A stretch of 64,000 nt of DNA, from positions 24,533,411 to 24,597,410 of the forward strand of contig NC_067203.1 in NCBI RefSeq assembly GCF_026262505.1. Reading direction: 5' to 3'. The position numbers and the translations under genes are program-made. The stretch comes from Trichomonas vaginalis G3. Its lineage: Eukaryota; Parabasalia; Trichomonadida; Trichomonadidae. Below the pieces are notes generated by a model. It saw nothing but the letters and a program-made list of their open reading frames with translations. It made no database searches and had not been told where the DNA came from. Positions 53,605-63,907 of this stretch are shown here, one piece after another; the first letter of the stretch is position 1, and each line of letters opens with the position of its first letter.

Positions 53605-53818
53605 TTATCTTAGTATCGGTTGAAGTCTTTGATAAACTTTTTCTCCTTTATTTAATTTCTCTTATTGGGGCAGCTTTTGGTGTTATTGATTCAGCAACGT
53701 CACTAATTGCTTCTTTATTCTTAAATATCCAATTTGCTCCTTTCTTCATTGTTTCCCAAACTTTATGCGCTCCTCTTTTTACTTTATCCCACAGTTTCTT
53801 AAATATACCTGCAGCCAT
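53605..53818 (-). pseudogene. second pVI-like peptide gene (element D copy), convergent
   Basis: Leftward from 53818: MAAGIFKKLWDKVKRGAHKV, WETMKKGANWIFKNKEAISD. Its opening copies that of the facing gene (MAAGFFKKLWDGIKK), and the nucleotide start (ATGGCTGCAGG) is shared, so the two arose by an inverted duplication. About one interruption. Its starting ATG faces the MCP start at 53888 across a 69-base AT-rich gap. Confidence 0.45.
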
Positions 53819-53887
53819 AGTTGATTATTTCATTAAAATTAAAAATTCATTTTCATCTTTTAATTTTGATTTTTTATTTAATAATAA

Positions 53888-55527
53888 ATGACGACTAACT
53901 ATTTGGTGCCAAACACTAAACCGATTAATGGAAATGTGTTTCATTCATTCGAAAAGATAAATGAAATATTCGCAAAGAATGACGGTAGAAGATATTATAG
54001 AGAACTTGAAAGTTCATGCTATGACTCTGATGCTCCATATTTTGATGATAAACAAACTCATTTAAGAATTACAAATCCGGCTCATGATGTGAACCAATTA
54101 GGTGACACATATATTAAACGCAAAGTTAAAGCAACTCTAGTTTCAAATAAAGCTTTCACATGTGATGCCGCTTTTAAATGCATGCGTTTATTCGTTGGTT
54201 ACAAATCATCAAATCAAAGCTTTAAACAATTAGAAGTAGAAACCGAAAGAGGTGATGCCGGTTATCTTCAGATGGATTGCGCCCGTGAATCTTTCGCATT
54301 TGCAACATATAAACCAAAATCAGAAAGGAAAGTTAAAAAGTTTGTTCATTCGTTATATAATAATGTTCAAAAATATGATAACTCAGTATGTGGTAAATAT
54401 ATTGACCCTTCAGAAGTTTTCAAGAAGCAAATGAAGAAGTTGATGTCACTTTTGATATGATTATTCCGGTAAATGATTTGTTAGCATTTCAGGCGTTCGA
54501 TGATTATCCTAAATCATTTGGTGATATCATTCTTAAATATTATGTTTTCAGGGATACTTTAGTATTTTGTCAGGTTGACCCGTTAAGAGTTGCTGATTTA
54601 CAAAATTACGTTTATGAAAAGATAACTGATGAAAATTATGAAAAGATTATGAATCATGTTTATAAATATGATCGCAAATTCCAACAAATCGGACTTCCTG
54701 CCAAATTAATTACAAGCTTAGCCGCTACATCTGCTGACGCAACAGTTGATGACGTTATTATTTCATGCACAAAGATGGAAGTTTTAGAGGATAAATGCAT
54801 TACACCAGGATACGGTTTAATTGAAGAATCAGTTAAAGCAATACCACGTTTATTCAGTAAGGAAGATCCATTCATGATTCCAGCTCAACATATTGACGTT
54901 CGTTCACTAAATGGAGGTTGCATCACTCCTGAAGGTATTAGCTCAGATTTCTCATACGCTCTTCATAATGTTACAGATGTTGTGTTAACATTTCCGAAGA
55001 ATGCAATGCAAAGAACAGTTTTAGAAAATCCAATGCTTCGAGGTCTTCAGGTCACTATAGATTCCAGAAACTTCCCCGATCAAGCGATGACCACAGTGGG
55101 TGACATATTCTTTACACGTATGCTTCAAGCTTCTGATTTAGATGGAGTGAATGAATGCACAGAAGAATACGAGGACTCATTAACTAGACCACTGAATGAT
55201 GATAATGGCACGCCATTAGCTAGAACATGGAAAGACCAAACTTCATTCTTATGCACTATTCCAGTTCAACGTGATGGAGCGGGTATATTCTTTGATGGAT
55301 TAGAAACTTTCAACTCACAAGTTACAGTACAAGTGAAAGCTTATCCAATCATTCAGGGTGAAAATGACACTTACTGTTCAAAGGTGACAAATCCTCCTCA
55401 GGTTTGGTTTACTAGGACTACGTATTGGACATGGACACCGGATGAAGGTTTGAAATATCATCCAACAGGTACACCACCACAGTATAGAAGTTCATATGAT
55501 GAAATATTGATGAATAGAAATGTTTAA
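53888..55527 (+). pseudogene. major capsid protein of B family (element D copy), broken
   Basis: About 545 codons, MTTNYLVPNTKPINGNVFHS to the tail SSYDEILMNRNV. First jelly-roll-like part includes YIKRKVKATLVSNKAFTCDA; the second includes DVVLTFPKNAMQRTVLENPM and TVQVKAYPIIQGENDTYCSK. Order MCP then ATPase is the standard Polinton virion core. Broken, about one interruption. Nearly the same as the element B copy; only distantly like the element A MCP. Confidence 0.78.
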
Positions 55528-55551
55528 AATTATAAATTTATTTTTGATTAA

Positions 55552-56378
55552 ATGGATTTAAATTCATCCACCCCTTATGAAGAATTAGCAGGAGTATATA
55601 ATACATACGTAGATGATATGATTAATGAAGCATTGAGTGATAATAGAAATGCTCTATCTAAGGAAAAATTAATGAAAATTCCATATTCTGAATGTTACTT
55701 AAATTCAATCACTGCAGCAATTGGTAAACAAAATAAAGGTAAAACATTAACGATATTAAAACAAATTATCATTATTGCTAACACTTCCCCCATTCACATG
55801 TGTTAATTTATATCAACCGTTCAGGTTCACCTTCAGATGATACATTTGAATCTTTAAAGCATTTAATCAAAATTCCAATTATTTATTTATCACAAGAAGA
55901 AGCAGAAGATTATTTAAAAAACTTTTTAATGTATAAAGAATTATATAATACAATCAAGAAGCAAGGATTAGAGGATAAAATTATTGATAAACAACGGGAT
56001 GAATTATTTGAAACACTTTCTATTTCAAATTTTGATAGAGAATTTTTGCATTCACTCATTTTTCTAGATGATGCAGTGAAATCAAAACTAATAACAAATG
56101 AGAAATCATATTTTAATCAGTTATTAACTCAATGTCGACACATTCAGTGTTCATTCTTTATGGCTGTTCAATATTTCAAAGCATTAAGCACAAACATTAA
56201 ATCAAATCTATCAACCCTTTTCATTTTCAGTGGGTTTAGTCGTCAACAGTTGAACGTTATGCTTTATCAAGTGAATTTACCAATGAGCATTAATGAACTT
56301 TACACACAATATCAGCAATTAGGTGAACATGGAAAAATAATAGTTGATTTAAATAAAGGAAGTGTTAAATTTGATTAA
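55552..56378 (+). pseudogene. packaging ATPase of B family (element D copy), broken
   Basis: Begins MDLNSSTPYEELAGVYNTYV. Walker A-like IGKQNKGKTLTIL and Walker B-like SLIFLDDAVKS are followed by CSFFMAVQYFKALSTNIKSN, the sensor region typical of A32-like ATPases. It would drive genome packaging. Broken, about one interruption. Start 24 bases after MCP, preceded by TTTATTTTTGATTAA. Confidence 0.78.
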
Positions 56379-56418
56379 CTTTTTATAATTAATTTTTATT
56401 TTTTATTTATAATTAAAC

Positions 56419-57318
56419 ATGACAGAAATAGCAAATCTTCTACAGGTTCCATTAAAACAAGGGACAAACAAAAAGGGTGCATATAATAGAACTATGAAAG
56501 TTCCTGATGGAATGAAAGAATTAGTTCATATTGTTGCTGGTCTTCAAAAAGATGTTAAACAAATGAGAAACGTTTTAACATTACCAGAAGCTCAAGCATA
56601 TGCCAAACGTCATGGTCCAAATTGGGAAGCACACGAAGCAGACATTACGGGTCCAAATGGAAAACCTGATGGTATAAATGAAGTTTTCGTTACTGATGGT
56701 CAAGGTAATATTAAAGTCATAAATGGTTATAAATTAACTATATCTGATTATCCTAAACGTAAAGCATATAATGAACGTTATCCTATGCAATTTGATGAAA
56801 ATGGAAAAGCTGTTAAACAATACATTGGAGAAGGTGAAAATGGTCCAATTAATTCATACCGTCATAATCCATATTCTTATTTCAATGAAGAATTAAATGC
56901 TATTGAAGAGGGACCGGATGGATTACCACGATATTCTAACCAGTTTGATGGTCAATATGCAAATATTAGACCTGAAATTTCAGCTAAGAAATTCTTTAAA
57001 GTTGCTTTATTCGATCCAGTTTTCGCAAATGTTAAAGATGAACTTAAACAGCAATTCCAACCAATTATAGTAGCAAGAATTGCATCAGGTGCTTTATCTC
57101 AAGCATTCAAAGATTTAATTAAGAAACCATTATATCAGCAACGAGGTTTAACTTATGATTTAGTTAAGGAATCAGATAAAAGAAAATTTGAGAAATCAGA
57201 TGATTATAAGAATGCAATTAATGAATATATTCGGTCTATTAATTTCGATGAAAATGCTAAAAATCAACTTCATGAACAAATACAGGGAATAATAGATTCA
57301 AAAGTTCCAGCAAAATAA
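56419..57318 (+). CDS. conserved virion-region protein, 299 residues
   Basis: Looks whole. Residues 1-60: [20 protein letters not shown] and a helix ([20 protein letters not shown]). Residues about 65-130: [54 protein letters not shown], a compact module with Asp/Gly-rich loops and 'NGY' like modules in large-DNA-virus virion proteins (resemblance only). Residues about 190-299: charged helices ([20 protein letters not shown]). Against element B the last third is strongly different while the flanks match, so the gene is a mosaic. Function unknown; place suggests a minor virion protein. Confidence 0.6.
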   Translation: MTEIANLLQVPLKQGTNKKGAYNRTMKVPDGMKELVHIVAGLQKDVKQMRNVLTLPEAQAYAKRHGPNWEAHEADITGPNGKPDGINEVFVTDGQGNIKVINGYKLTISDYPKRKAYNERYPMQFDENGKAVKQYIGEGENGPINSYRHNPYSYFNEELNAIEEGPDGLPRYSNQFDGQYANIRPEISAKKFFKVALFDPVFANVKDELKQQFQPIIVARIASGALSQAFKDLIKKPLYQQRGLTYDLVKESDKRKFEKSDDYKNAINEYIRSINFDENAKNQLHEQIQGIIDSKVPAK

Positions 57319-57350
57319 AAGTTTAAATATATTTTTTTTATTCGATATAA

Positions 57351-58020
57351 ATGAGAAGACGTTTCACTAGTCAAAAGAACACTAACGCAAAAGCAGAGAT
57401 TACGGTTGGTTATAACGTAAATGATGATAAATCACGAATTATTCAAAATGTTAAAGTTAATGTTAGCCCCGAATTAACAAGGTCAGCAACTCAACCAAAT
57501 TTATTAACTCGTGACTTACCGAAGAATGAGGAGAATGAAGAAAACCATGAGAATGGAGACCCAATCATTTTATCTGAACCTGGTAAAGAACCTGTTGAAA
57601 TTCCCACTTATCCAACATACCCCCACCTCTTTCATCAAACATCGAGAACCCATATAAAATAGACATTAATTCTGAATTAATGAAAATTTACCGTGATATA
57701 ATAATTAATAATTATGATTCAATAATAAATTTAATTGACAATCCGGTTTAATTATTTTACCTTATGAATCATTAATTCACATTATCGCCATTCTTTGTGA
57801 TGTTCAAGATTCAGACGTTAAGATTCAATTTTTCATAGATGATGAGGTTTCATGCTGCGGAACAGTTGCAAAAATAAATCCTATAAAGGATATTAGCACA
57901 ATTAAGATATCAAAGAACGGAACAACAACTGAACTTCATTTAACATATAATGATATTTATAATAAAATAGTTGATGAATATAAAATATCACTTGAAAAAT
58001 TCTTTGTTAAGGCTATTTAA
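57351..58020 (+). pseudogene. unknown virion-region gene (element D copy), broken
   Basis: Opens MRRRFTSQKNTNAKAEITVG after TATATTTTTTTTATTCGATATAA. Contains LTRDLPKNEENEENHENGDP and LSEPGKEPVEIPTYP; later coding-like sequence ends with a helix before the stop at 58018-58020. About three interruptions. Its stop overlaps the stop of the facing gene. Confidence 0.45.
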
Positions 58021-58496
58021 TATTCAAGCATTAACATTATCGAATAATAATCCTTTGAATCATAATCAATAATAATTGACCTTTCACCAGTTTCTATCGT
58101 TTGTTTTATTTCTTTTTGTTCCCCACTATCTGGATCGGTCATTGTAATTGTTTTTGTTATAGTATCAGCTTTATCTTTAACTTCAATCTTTTTTCCATCG
58201 GGATATTTAAACCAAAATTCCAAAAATTCGATATTGTCAATCTGTTCATATTTTAATCTATCAATTACATTTTTAATACCATCTGAAAATCTTATGAAAT
58301 GGTCATTATATGGGTTTGATTGAACTAAATTTGAATGAAGTGAAATATAACCTGTTGATGAATATGACATTGACTCATATTTTCTGAAAACACTAAAATT
58401 TATAACATGAATGAATTTCTTATTCGTTGAATTTATGAATTCTTGAGGTAATCTTATTCTAGTTTTATTTATCACTGGAAAATAACGCTTTACCAT
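58017..58496 (-). CDS. unknown virion-region protein, candidate penton-like
   Basis: 159 residues from the ATG at 58496 (MVKRYFPVINKTRIRLPQEF); a longer frame would overlap the divergent start at 58516. Text FIHVINFSVFRKYESMSYSS, TGYISLHSNLVQSNPYNDHF and a charged end (KADTITKTITMTDPDSGEQK, RSIIIDYDSKDYYSIMLMLE) is beta-rich. A single-jelly-roll minor capsid role is possible from size and place but not shown. Only 19 bases separate it from the next gene. Looks whole; copy in element B is broken. Confidence 0.4.
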   Translation of the reverse strand: MVKRYFPVINKTRIRLPQEFINSTNKKFIHVINFSVFRKYESMSYSSTGYISLHSNLVQSNPYNDHFIRFSDGIKNVIDRLKYEQIDNIEFLEFWFKYPDGKKIEVKDKADTITKTITMTDPDSGEQKEIKQTIETGERSIIIDYDSKDYYSIMLMLEY

Positions 58497-58515
58497 ATTT
58501 TTAATCGTAATAAAA

Positions 58516-59225
58516 ATGTCAATTATCAATATTATTTCGAATAATAGCTGTGAATTAAATTTAACAGTTAGCGGAATTTATAATGTTACTCTCGTTTCTG
58601 TGAGTGGTAAATTTAATCCCATTCTTTTAGACCCTTCAGATTATATATCATTTATTAAAGATGACCTTGAAAAAACGTATGATATGTATATAAATAATGT
58701 GATAGCGAAATGGGATATTAACATGATTTTAAGTTATTTAAATGAATCATTTATCGTATGGTATGAAGAAAATTTTAAATCAAAACCTGATAAACTTTTT
58801 GAACTTGATGAAATAAATAACCTTATTAAATTCCGCTGAAAATTAAATTTTGTACTCCTCATCTTCGTTCATTGTTGGGGATATTAAATTTTGAAAAAGA
58901 TGTTGGGGATGTTTTGTATTCTGACACTGGTTCCAATTTCATTTTAATCAAATGTGATAAAGTTAATACCCCAATGAGATTTTCACATCAAACATTAGAC
59001 CCTAACTCTTACCCATCAATACAAAACATTTTATCCATCAACTTAAACACATTTTCTTTATCATATCCGTTTCAATTATCCGGGAATTCATTTATTCTTC
59101 ATTCAAAAGATTTATCAAATATTAAATTTAGAATAACTGACCTATTTGATTGTGATTTAGAATTTATGAATGAAATATTATGGCAATTTCAAATAGAGAA
59201 AATAGCTGATGAGATAACGGATTAA
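58516..59225 (+). pseudogene. unknown virion-region gene(s) before the fibre (element D copy)
   Basis: 58516-58839 encodes MSIINIISNNSCELNLTVSG ... FKSKPDKLFELDEINNLIKF. Coding-like sequence then continues to 59225 (DVGDVLYSDTGSNFILIKCD ... LEFMNEILWQFQIEKIADEI). Could be one gene or two. Counted as broken, about two interruptions. Immediately upstream of the fibre gene, on the same strand. Not recognised. Confidence 0.4.
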
Positions 59226-59249
59226 ATATTTATTTTTAAATCATAATAA

Positions 59250-60497
59250 ATGATTAAACAACAGCAACTTAAGGCGCAAAACACCCAGGTCCTTCAGACC
59301 ATTACATACGCCATATATGCATATAATTCAAAGACGGCAGAACAAACGCAAAGGTTGAAATATGGAGATTTGGAGATAGTATTGAAAAATGAACATTTCG
59401 AATTCGTTTGCAAAGGTGGTGCAGTGATATCAAATATAAAAGAAATTTTATTTATGAATTCAAAAATTAAAGGAATAACGGATGATATAACATCAATTCC
59501 ACCAGAAGAACAGAGATATTACGCATTAAATGCATTTCCTAAAGTTTTGAAGATTGGAAGATTTAATTTAAATGAGGAATTCATAGAAGGTTTCCTAAAT
59601 GACATAATGAAGAAGGTGGATAAGGAATATGTGGATAGTGAGTTAAATAAGAAGGCAAATTTGGTTTATGTTGATGAAAAAGATAATGAAATTAAAGAAA
59701 AGGTTGAATGGTATCATGAATGGACATCGGAGACTTTTAAAGTTAAAGCTGATACAGAATGGGTTTCAGGATGTTTAGACCTTAAAGCAGATAAGAACCA
59801 TACACATAACTTCTTCTCAACTGTTGCTATAGAAAGTATTGAAGGAACGGTTGACGGAACTGATGGGGATGCATTATATTATAATCCTCCTAACTTTCCA
59901 CAAGGTTTAACATCGAATGAAAACATAACAACGATGAAAAAAATTAAATGTAAAAATGTTTATGTCATGGATGATGAAAATAAAGTTAAATTCACTGCTC
60001 AAGATTTATATGATAAGAAAGCAGACAAAACAGAGCTTCAAACATTAAAGACTGAAATACTTCAAACATTATATCCTGTTGGTTCTATTTATACGTCAAT
60101 GAACTCAACAAATCCTTCAGAAGTTTTAGGTTTTGGTACGTGGAAGCATATTGTAGATAAATTCTTATACTGTGCTAGATATTCAAAGCAAACAGGAGGT
60201 TCGAAGAAAATTAAAGAAGCAAACCTTCCACCGCACACTCATACAGGAACTACAAACACAACAGGCAATCATTCACATTCAATAACAAAAAGAGGTTATA
60301 CAAATCTTGCAGCGGGTTCGGATAGATGGGGAATGAATAGATATGATATCACAACTGACCCAGTAGATTCAAGCACAGGTATTTTCTGTGGAACCGCAGG
60401 AAATCATTCACACACTTTCACAACAAATCCAACAGGCTCTGGTGAAGATTATATGCCACCATTTGTGACTGTATTCGCATGGTACCGCGTTCATTGA
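59250..60497 (+). CDS. phage-tail-fibre/collar-like protein, 415 residues
   Basis: Looks whole. Residues 1-115: N-terminal module starting MIKQQQLKAQNTQVLQTITY. Residues about 118-185: coiled-coil shaft with KVDKEYVDSELNKKA and KADTEWVSGCLDLKADK, the KADK-YV heptad style of phage fibres. Residues about 255-272: another KADK helix. Residues 274-301: LYPVGSIYTSMNSTNPSEVL GFGTW, the signature of phage tail-collar domains. Then His-x-His motifs (PPHTHTG 327-333, GNHSHS 339-344, GNHSHTF 384-390) and the end YMPPFVTVFAWYRVH. In phages such HxH trimers bind metal at the receptor-binding tip. Likely the virion's attachment fibre. The element B copy has a longer shaft and another tip. Confidence 0.85.
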   Translation: MIKQQQLKAQNTQVLQTITYAIYAYNSKTAEQTQRLKYGDLEIVLKNEHFEFVCKGGAVISNIKEILFMNSKIKGITDDITSIPPEEQRYYALNAFPKVLKIGRFNLNEEFIEGFLNDIMKKVDKEYVDSELNKKANLVYVDEKDNEIKEKVEWYHEWTSETFKVKADTEWVSGCLDLKADKNHTHNFFSTVAIESIEGTVDGTDGDALYYNPPNFPQGLTSNENITTMKKIKCKNVYVMDDENKVKFTAQDLYDKKADKTELQTLKTEILQTLYPVGSIYTSMNSTNPSEVLGFGTWKHIVDKFLYCARYSKQTGGSKKIKEANLPPHTHTGTTNTTGNHSHSITKRGYTNLAAGSDRWGMNRYDITTDPVDSSTGIFCGTAGNHSHTFTTNPTGSGEDYMPPFVTVFAWYRVH

Positions 60498-60639
60498 ATG
60501 TGCTTGAGACTTGACCCAAAGGGTTTAGGCTTACCGAATGAACTAAATATATTTTATGTCTGTAATTAATTAGGTAATGAACTGCAGAAATAAATGTTTA
60601 CGTTAATGTTTTTAGGTTATTCAATAATTAATTATTTTT

Positions 60640-61345
60640 GAAGAACTGAAGGTGTCACTATGTCACCATGTCACTCGGTTAATTAACTTCTCTGAAAAAA
60701 TGAGACAACATGACATTTAGACAACAACACAGGAGGAAGGCACTTATGAATTATTTTTGAATAACTGAAGGTGTCACTACGTCACCAGGTTATTTAACTT
60801 CTCTGAAAAAATGAGACAACATGACATTTTGACAACAACACAGGAAATAAACTTCATCGTAATGAGTGTAAATCAGACAAAAATAAATGTTTACGTATAT
60901 GCTTTGTCATGATTTCATCGTATATGCTTTGTGAAGAATATAGCAACCGCCGGAATTCAGACGGTTGTTTTTTTATACAAAATTCACGCAGGATTAATGA
61001 GGAAGGCAGTTATGAATTATTTTTGAAGAACTGAAGGTGTCACTATGTCACCATGTCACCAGGTTATTTAACTTCTCTGAAAAAATGAGACAACATGACA
61101 TTTTGACAACAACATAGGAGGAAGGCACTTATGAAGCATTTTTGAATAACTGAAGGTGTCACTACGTCACCAGGTTATTTAACTTCTCTGAAAAAATGAG
61201 ACAACATGACATTTTGACAACAACACAGGAGGAAGGCACTTATGAAGCATTTTTGAAGAACTGAAGGTGTCACCATGTGTCACTCGGTTAATTAACTTCT
61301 CTGAAAAAATGAGACAACATGACATTTAGACAACAACACAGGAAA
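60640..61345 (+). repeat. CACCAGGTTATTTAAC / ACAACATGACATTTTGAC array in element D
   Basis: About five units of GAAGAACTGAAGGTGTCACT, TTAACTTCTCTGAAAAAATG, AGACAACATGACATTTTGAC, GGAGGAAGGCACTTATGAA. Related to the arrays at 28.24-28.6 and 31.0-31.6 kb. One CAACCGCCGGAATTCAGACGG hairpin with a T run lies inside (60949-60974). A single unit in the opposite orientation lies at 63741-63850. Confidence 0.85.
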
Positions 61346-61394
61346 TGATTTGTCATGACTTCATCGTAATGAGTGTAAATCAGACAAAAATATA

Positions 61395-61575
61395 TTTTAG
61401 GTGAAGAGGTGAGATTTCACCTCCTTTTTCACCTCCTTTTTCACCTGTTTTCTCACCCTCACCGCTTAGCGGCTCAGATTGCTTTTGCTTTCTCGTGAAT
61501 TTTCATGAATTTCCTTAAGATAGAAAAAATAAAGTTAGTTTTATTTTTATTTATTTTTTATTTTGTATAAAAGAT
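61395..61575. promoter_or_regulatory. GTGAGATTTCACC palindrome and promoter spacer
   Basis: AGGTGAAGAGGTGAGATTTC then three CACCTCCTTTTT blocks form a palindrome that mirrors the GTTAGATCTAAC type of element A with changed bases on both arms. A small ACCGCTTAGCGGCT hairpin follows. From 61525 the spacer AAATAAAGTTAGTTTTATTT leads to TTTTGTATAAAAGAT and the ATG at 61576. Confidence 0.5.
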
Positions 61576-62518
61576 ATGATTTCAACAATCGGCACAACAA
61601 CAATTCAAACAACTACAGCACCAAACTCGCTAGTCATGAATCCTACGTCAATGTTGGTAGAGATGAAAAGCTTTATTCCTTCTTCATATACTTTTGAGAC
61701 AGAAATACAAAGAATTAAGCAAGAACTTTTAACAAGTAATTTAGACTGTAGTGCGAAAGATGAAAACAAATGAACAGTATCTTTATGACATGCAGGACAT
61801 TATTGACCATTTACCCAAATTGCCTGAAATTCAGCAGCAAAAACTAACTATTCCTGAATTCGATGAAATAGAAGTGAAACCAACTGATTCAGTAGAAATA
61901 AAGAAGTTCATACGTAAAGTAAACTATGAATTCCTTGGTTTTCATTGCAACCATAAAGTTATGAACAAAGATTGCGACATGGTTTATAAGAACATCTCTG
62001 ACATATATAAATCTGGGGAGTTTAAGACATACGACAACTTTGTTTCATTAGTTGCTGAATGTGTATGGCAGATAAGAGATAAAGATAAAAGATGTAAAAT
62101 ATGGAATGGACAAATAAAACCAACAACTTTTGAGTTAAAGAAAACCATTGACGCCTTAGTTGTTCTAGCAGGTCAAATTTCAATGTATAACGCAAAAATG
62201 AATCCGCAATGTTCAAAATGTAAAGCAGCAATGAGGAAATATAACTACTCCGTCAAAGAGATAGAACGTATGAGAAACGACTATGCTGACTTAAAGAAAG
62301 AAGTAGAGAAACCAGCAGAAGATAAAATGGACATGTTAGCATTTCTGAACAAAAACTATCCAACAGCTGACGATTTCCTTCTATCTGACGTCAAGAAGAA
62401 GTATAAAGAAACTTTCGACATTGTTAAAACTTTTGACATACTGACAGAAGAAATAGAAGCTACGAAATTGTTTAGAATTTCAAATATACATCGTACAATT
62501 CATGTAAAACGCTTATAA
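61576..62518 (+). pseudogene. unknown CxxC Maverick accessory gene (element D copy)
   Basis: MISTIGTTTIQTTTAPNSLV, then DYNFLG-like text and a 185-residue end nearly the same as in element A (NKDCDMVYKNISDIYKSGEF, MNPQCSKCKAAMRKYNYSVK, ILTEEIEATKLFRISNIH). First gene of the KilA-N cassette. About one interruption. About 90 percent or more similar to the element A copy by eye although the host elements are different families. Function unknown. Confidence 0.55.
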
Positions 62519-62519
62519 A

Positions 62520-62674
62520 ATAACTGGGGTGAAAAATTAGGTGAGAAAGGAGGTGAAATCTCACCTCTTCACCTAAAATATATTTTTATTGAATTCAGCA
62601 ACAAAAATAATGAATTTCATTAGTTAGAAAAATAAAGTTAGTTTTATTTTTTTATTTTGTATGTAAAGACAGTA
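62520..62674. promoter_or_regulatory. GGTGAAATCTCACC palindrome plus promoter spacer
   Basis: GGTGAGAAAGGAGGTGAAAT and CTCACCTCTTCACCTAAAAT make the palindrome after the stop; AAAATAAAGTTAGTTTTATT and TTTTGTATGTAAAGACAGTA lead into the ATG at 62675. In element A the same position holds GTTAGATCTAAC palindromes. Confidence 0.5.
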
Positions 62675-63286
62675 ATGACAAACATTGAGTTTGAAACAGT
62701 TAGAAAGATAGACAATGACACCAAAGTGGTTAGAATAGGTGATTTAAACGTAAGATACTCAAAGAAATACAACAAATATTCTTTGTCAGACATTATATCT
62801 CCATCTGGAAAGAAAACAAACGACTGGGTTAGAAATGCTTCAACTCAGAAAATTTTGACAAGAAATCCTGAGCTTATGATATCGGTAAGATTATATGGAA
62901 CTACAGCATATCTCATTGACAAAAGTCTTATACCAATAGTTTTGTTATGGTTAGACCCAGTTGTTGGATATAACTTCATAACTTATGGTTCATTCGATAC
63001 GGAACGTTGCAGTGAAGGCTTACTTTACATCGTTCAGAAACCGAAGGACTTCAATACAAAGAGATATAAGATAGGAAGAACATATAATATAACTCAAAGA
63101 TATGACAGTACAGTCAATAGAGTCAAGGTTGTGTTCGTTAATGATATGAGAGCTGCAGAAACAGAACTACTTGAAAAGTTTGAGAAAAGGTATGGTGCTC
63201 CCATGAAAGGTAAAGAAACGTTTGAAGTAGATGAGATAGATAAAGCTATAAAATTATTTGACGAAGTTGCTGAAAAATACATGTAA
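62675..63286 (+). CDS. KilA-N / T5orf172 DNA-binding protein (element D copy)
   Basis: 203 residues from MTNIEFETVRKIDNDTKVVR; the ATG at 62675 is chosen over one 18 bases upstream because it matches the start in element A and lies just after the GTATGTAAAGACAG spacer. KilA-N part: NKYSLSDIISPSGKKTNDWV and TAYLIDKSLIPIVLLWLDPV. T5orf172 part: LYIVQKPKDFNTKRYKIGRT and AAETELLEKFEKRYG. Looks whole. About 95 percent identical to the element A protein by eye, in strong contrast to the unrelated-looking capsid genes of the two elements. Confidence 0.85.
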   Translation: MTNIEFETVRKIDNDTKVVRIGDLNVRYSKKYNKYSLSDIISPSGKKTNDWVRNASTQKILTRNPELMISVRLYGTTAYLIDKSLIPIVLLWLDPVVGYNFITYGSFDTERCSEGLLYIVQKPKDFNTKRYKIGRTYNITQRYDSTVNRVKVVFVNDMRAAETELLEKFEKRYGAPMKGKETFEVDEIDKAIKLFDEVAEKYM

Positions 63287-63372
63287 AGCGTTTATTTTTG
63301 GTCTTTTGTGAAAGTCAGAAAATAAAGTTAGTTTTTTATAAAATATTTTTTATCCGGAATATAAAGACAGAT

Positions 63373-63492
63373 ATGTCAACAACAGAGAACACAACAACTG
63401 CTATCGTTCATGAAGCCATTAATGAAGAATATGAATACATACAGTATAACAAACAATTGAGACTCATTCGTTCAGTCAAAGATGACGTGTGA
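63373..63492 (+). pseudogene. KilA-N/DUF3627 gene, 5' part only (element D)
   Basis: MSTTENTTTAIVHEAINEEY matches the starts at 6207 and 32328, after the same TTTTTTATCCGGAATATAAAGACAGAT spacer. Only the 5' part is present, then the sequence changes to that of the following Cys-containing segment. Confidence 0.6.
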
Positions 63493-63709
63493 AAATGCTC
63501 TATTCTGCAAACCATCAGACATGAAAGACAAAAACTTTCAAATGAGTATTAAGGATAAATGTGATAAGAAACAGAGAAGAATAGATGGTAAACAAACATG
63601 GTGTTATGTTTTGAAAGAAGAAATGAAAGGATTATATAAACAGGTTGAACCAAACGATAATGAGGATTCATTTACTGACGATGAAATACCTGTAAATGAA
63701 GCTTTATAA
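63482..63709 (+). pseudogene. Cys-containing gene end also found beside the element B helicase
   Basis: MTCENALFCKPSDMKDKNFQ, KDKCDKKQRRIDGKQTWCYV and an acidic end (NDNEDSFTDDEIPVNEAL). The same segment occurs on the other strand at 28629-28850 in element B. Here it directly follows the KilA-N 5' part at a shared GATGAC word, so it looks like a recombination junction. Treated as a gene part, not a whole gene. Confidence 0.5.
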
Positions 63710-63740
63710 AGTATGATTTGAATTTATTTTTGCATTAATC

Positions 63741-63860
63741 CTGTGTTGTTGTCTAAATGTCATGTTGTCTCATTTTTTCAGAGAAGTTAATTAACCGAGT
63801 GACACATGGTGACGTAGTGACACCTTCAGTTATTCAAAAATAATTAATTATTGAATAACC
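63741..63860 (-). repeat. single inverted ACAACATGACATTT unit
   Basis: CCTGTGTTGTTGTCTAAATG, TTCAGAGAAGTTAATTAACC, GTGACACCTTCAGTTATTC. Opposite orientation to 60640-61345, so the KilA-N cassette of element D is bracketed by inverted units just as the helicase of element B is. Confidence 0.85.
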
Positions 63861-63907
63861 TGAAACCATCTACCCTAAACATTATTTTTGCTGAATTCAG
63901 CAACAAA

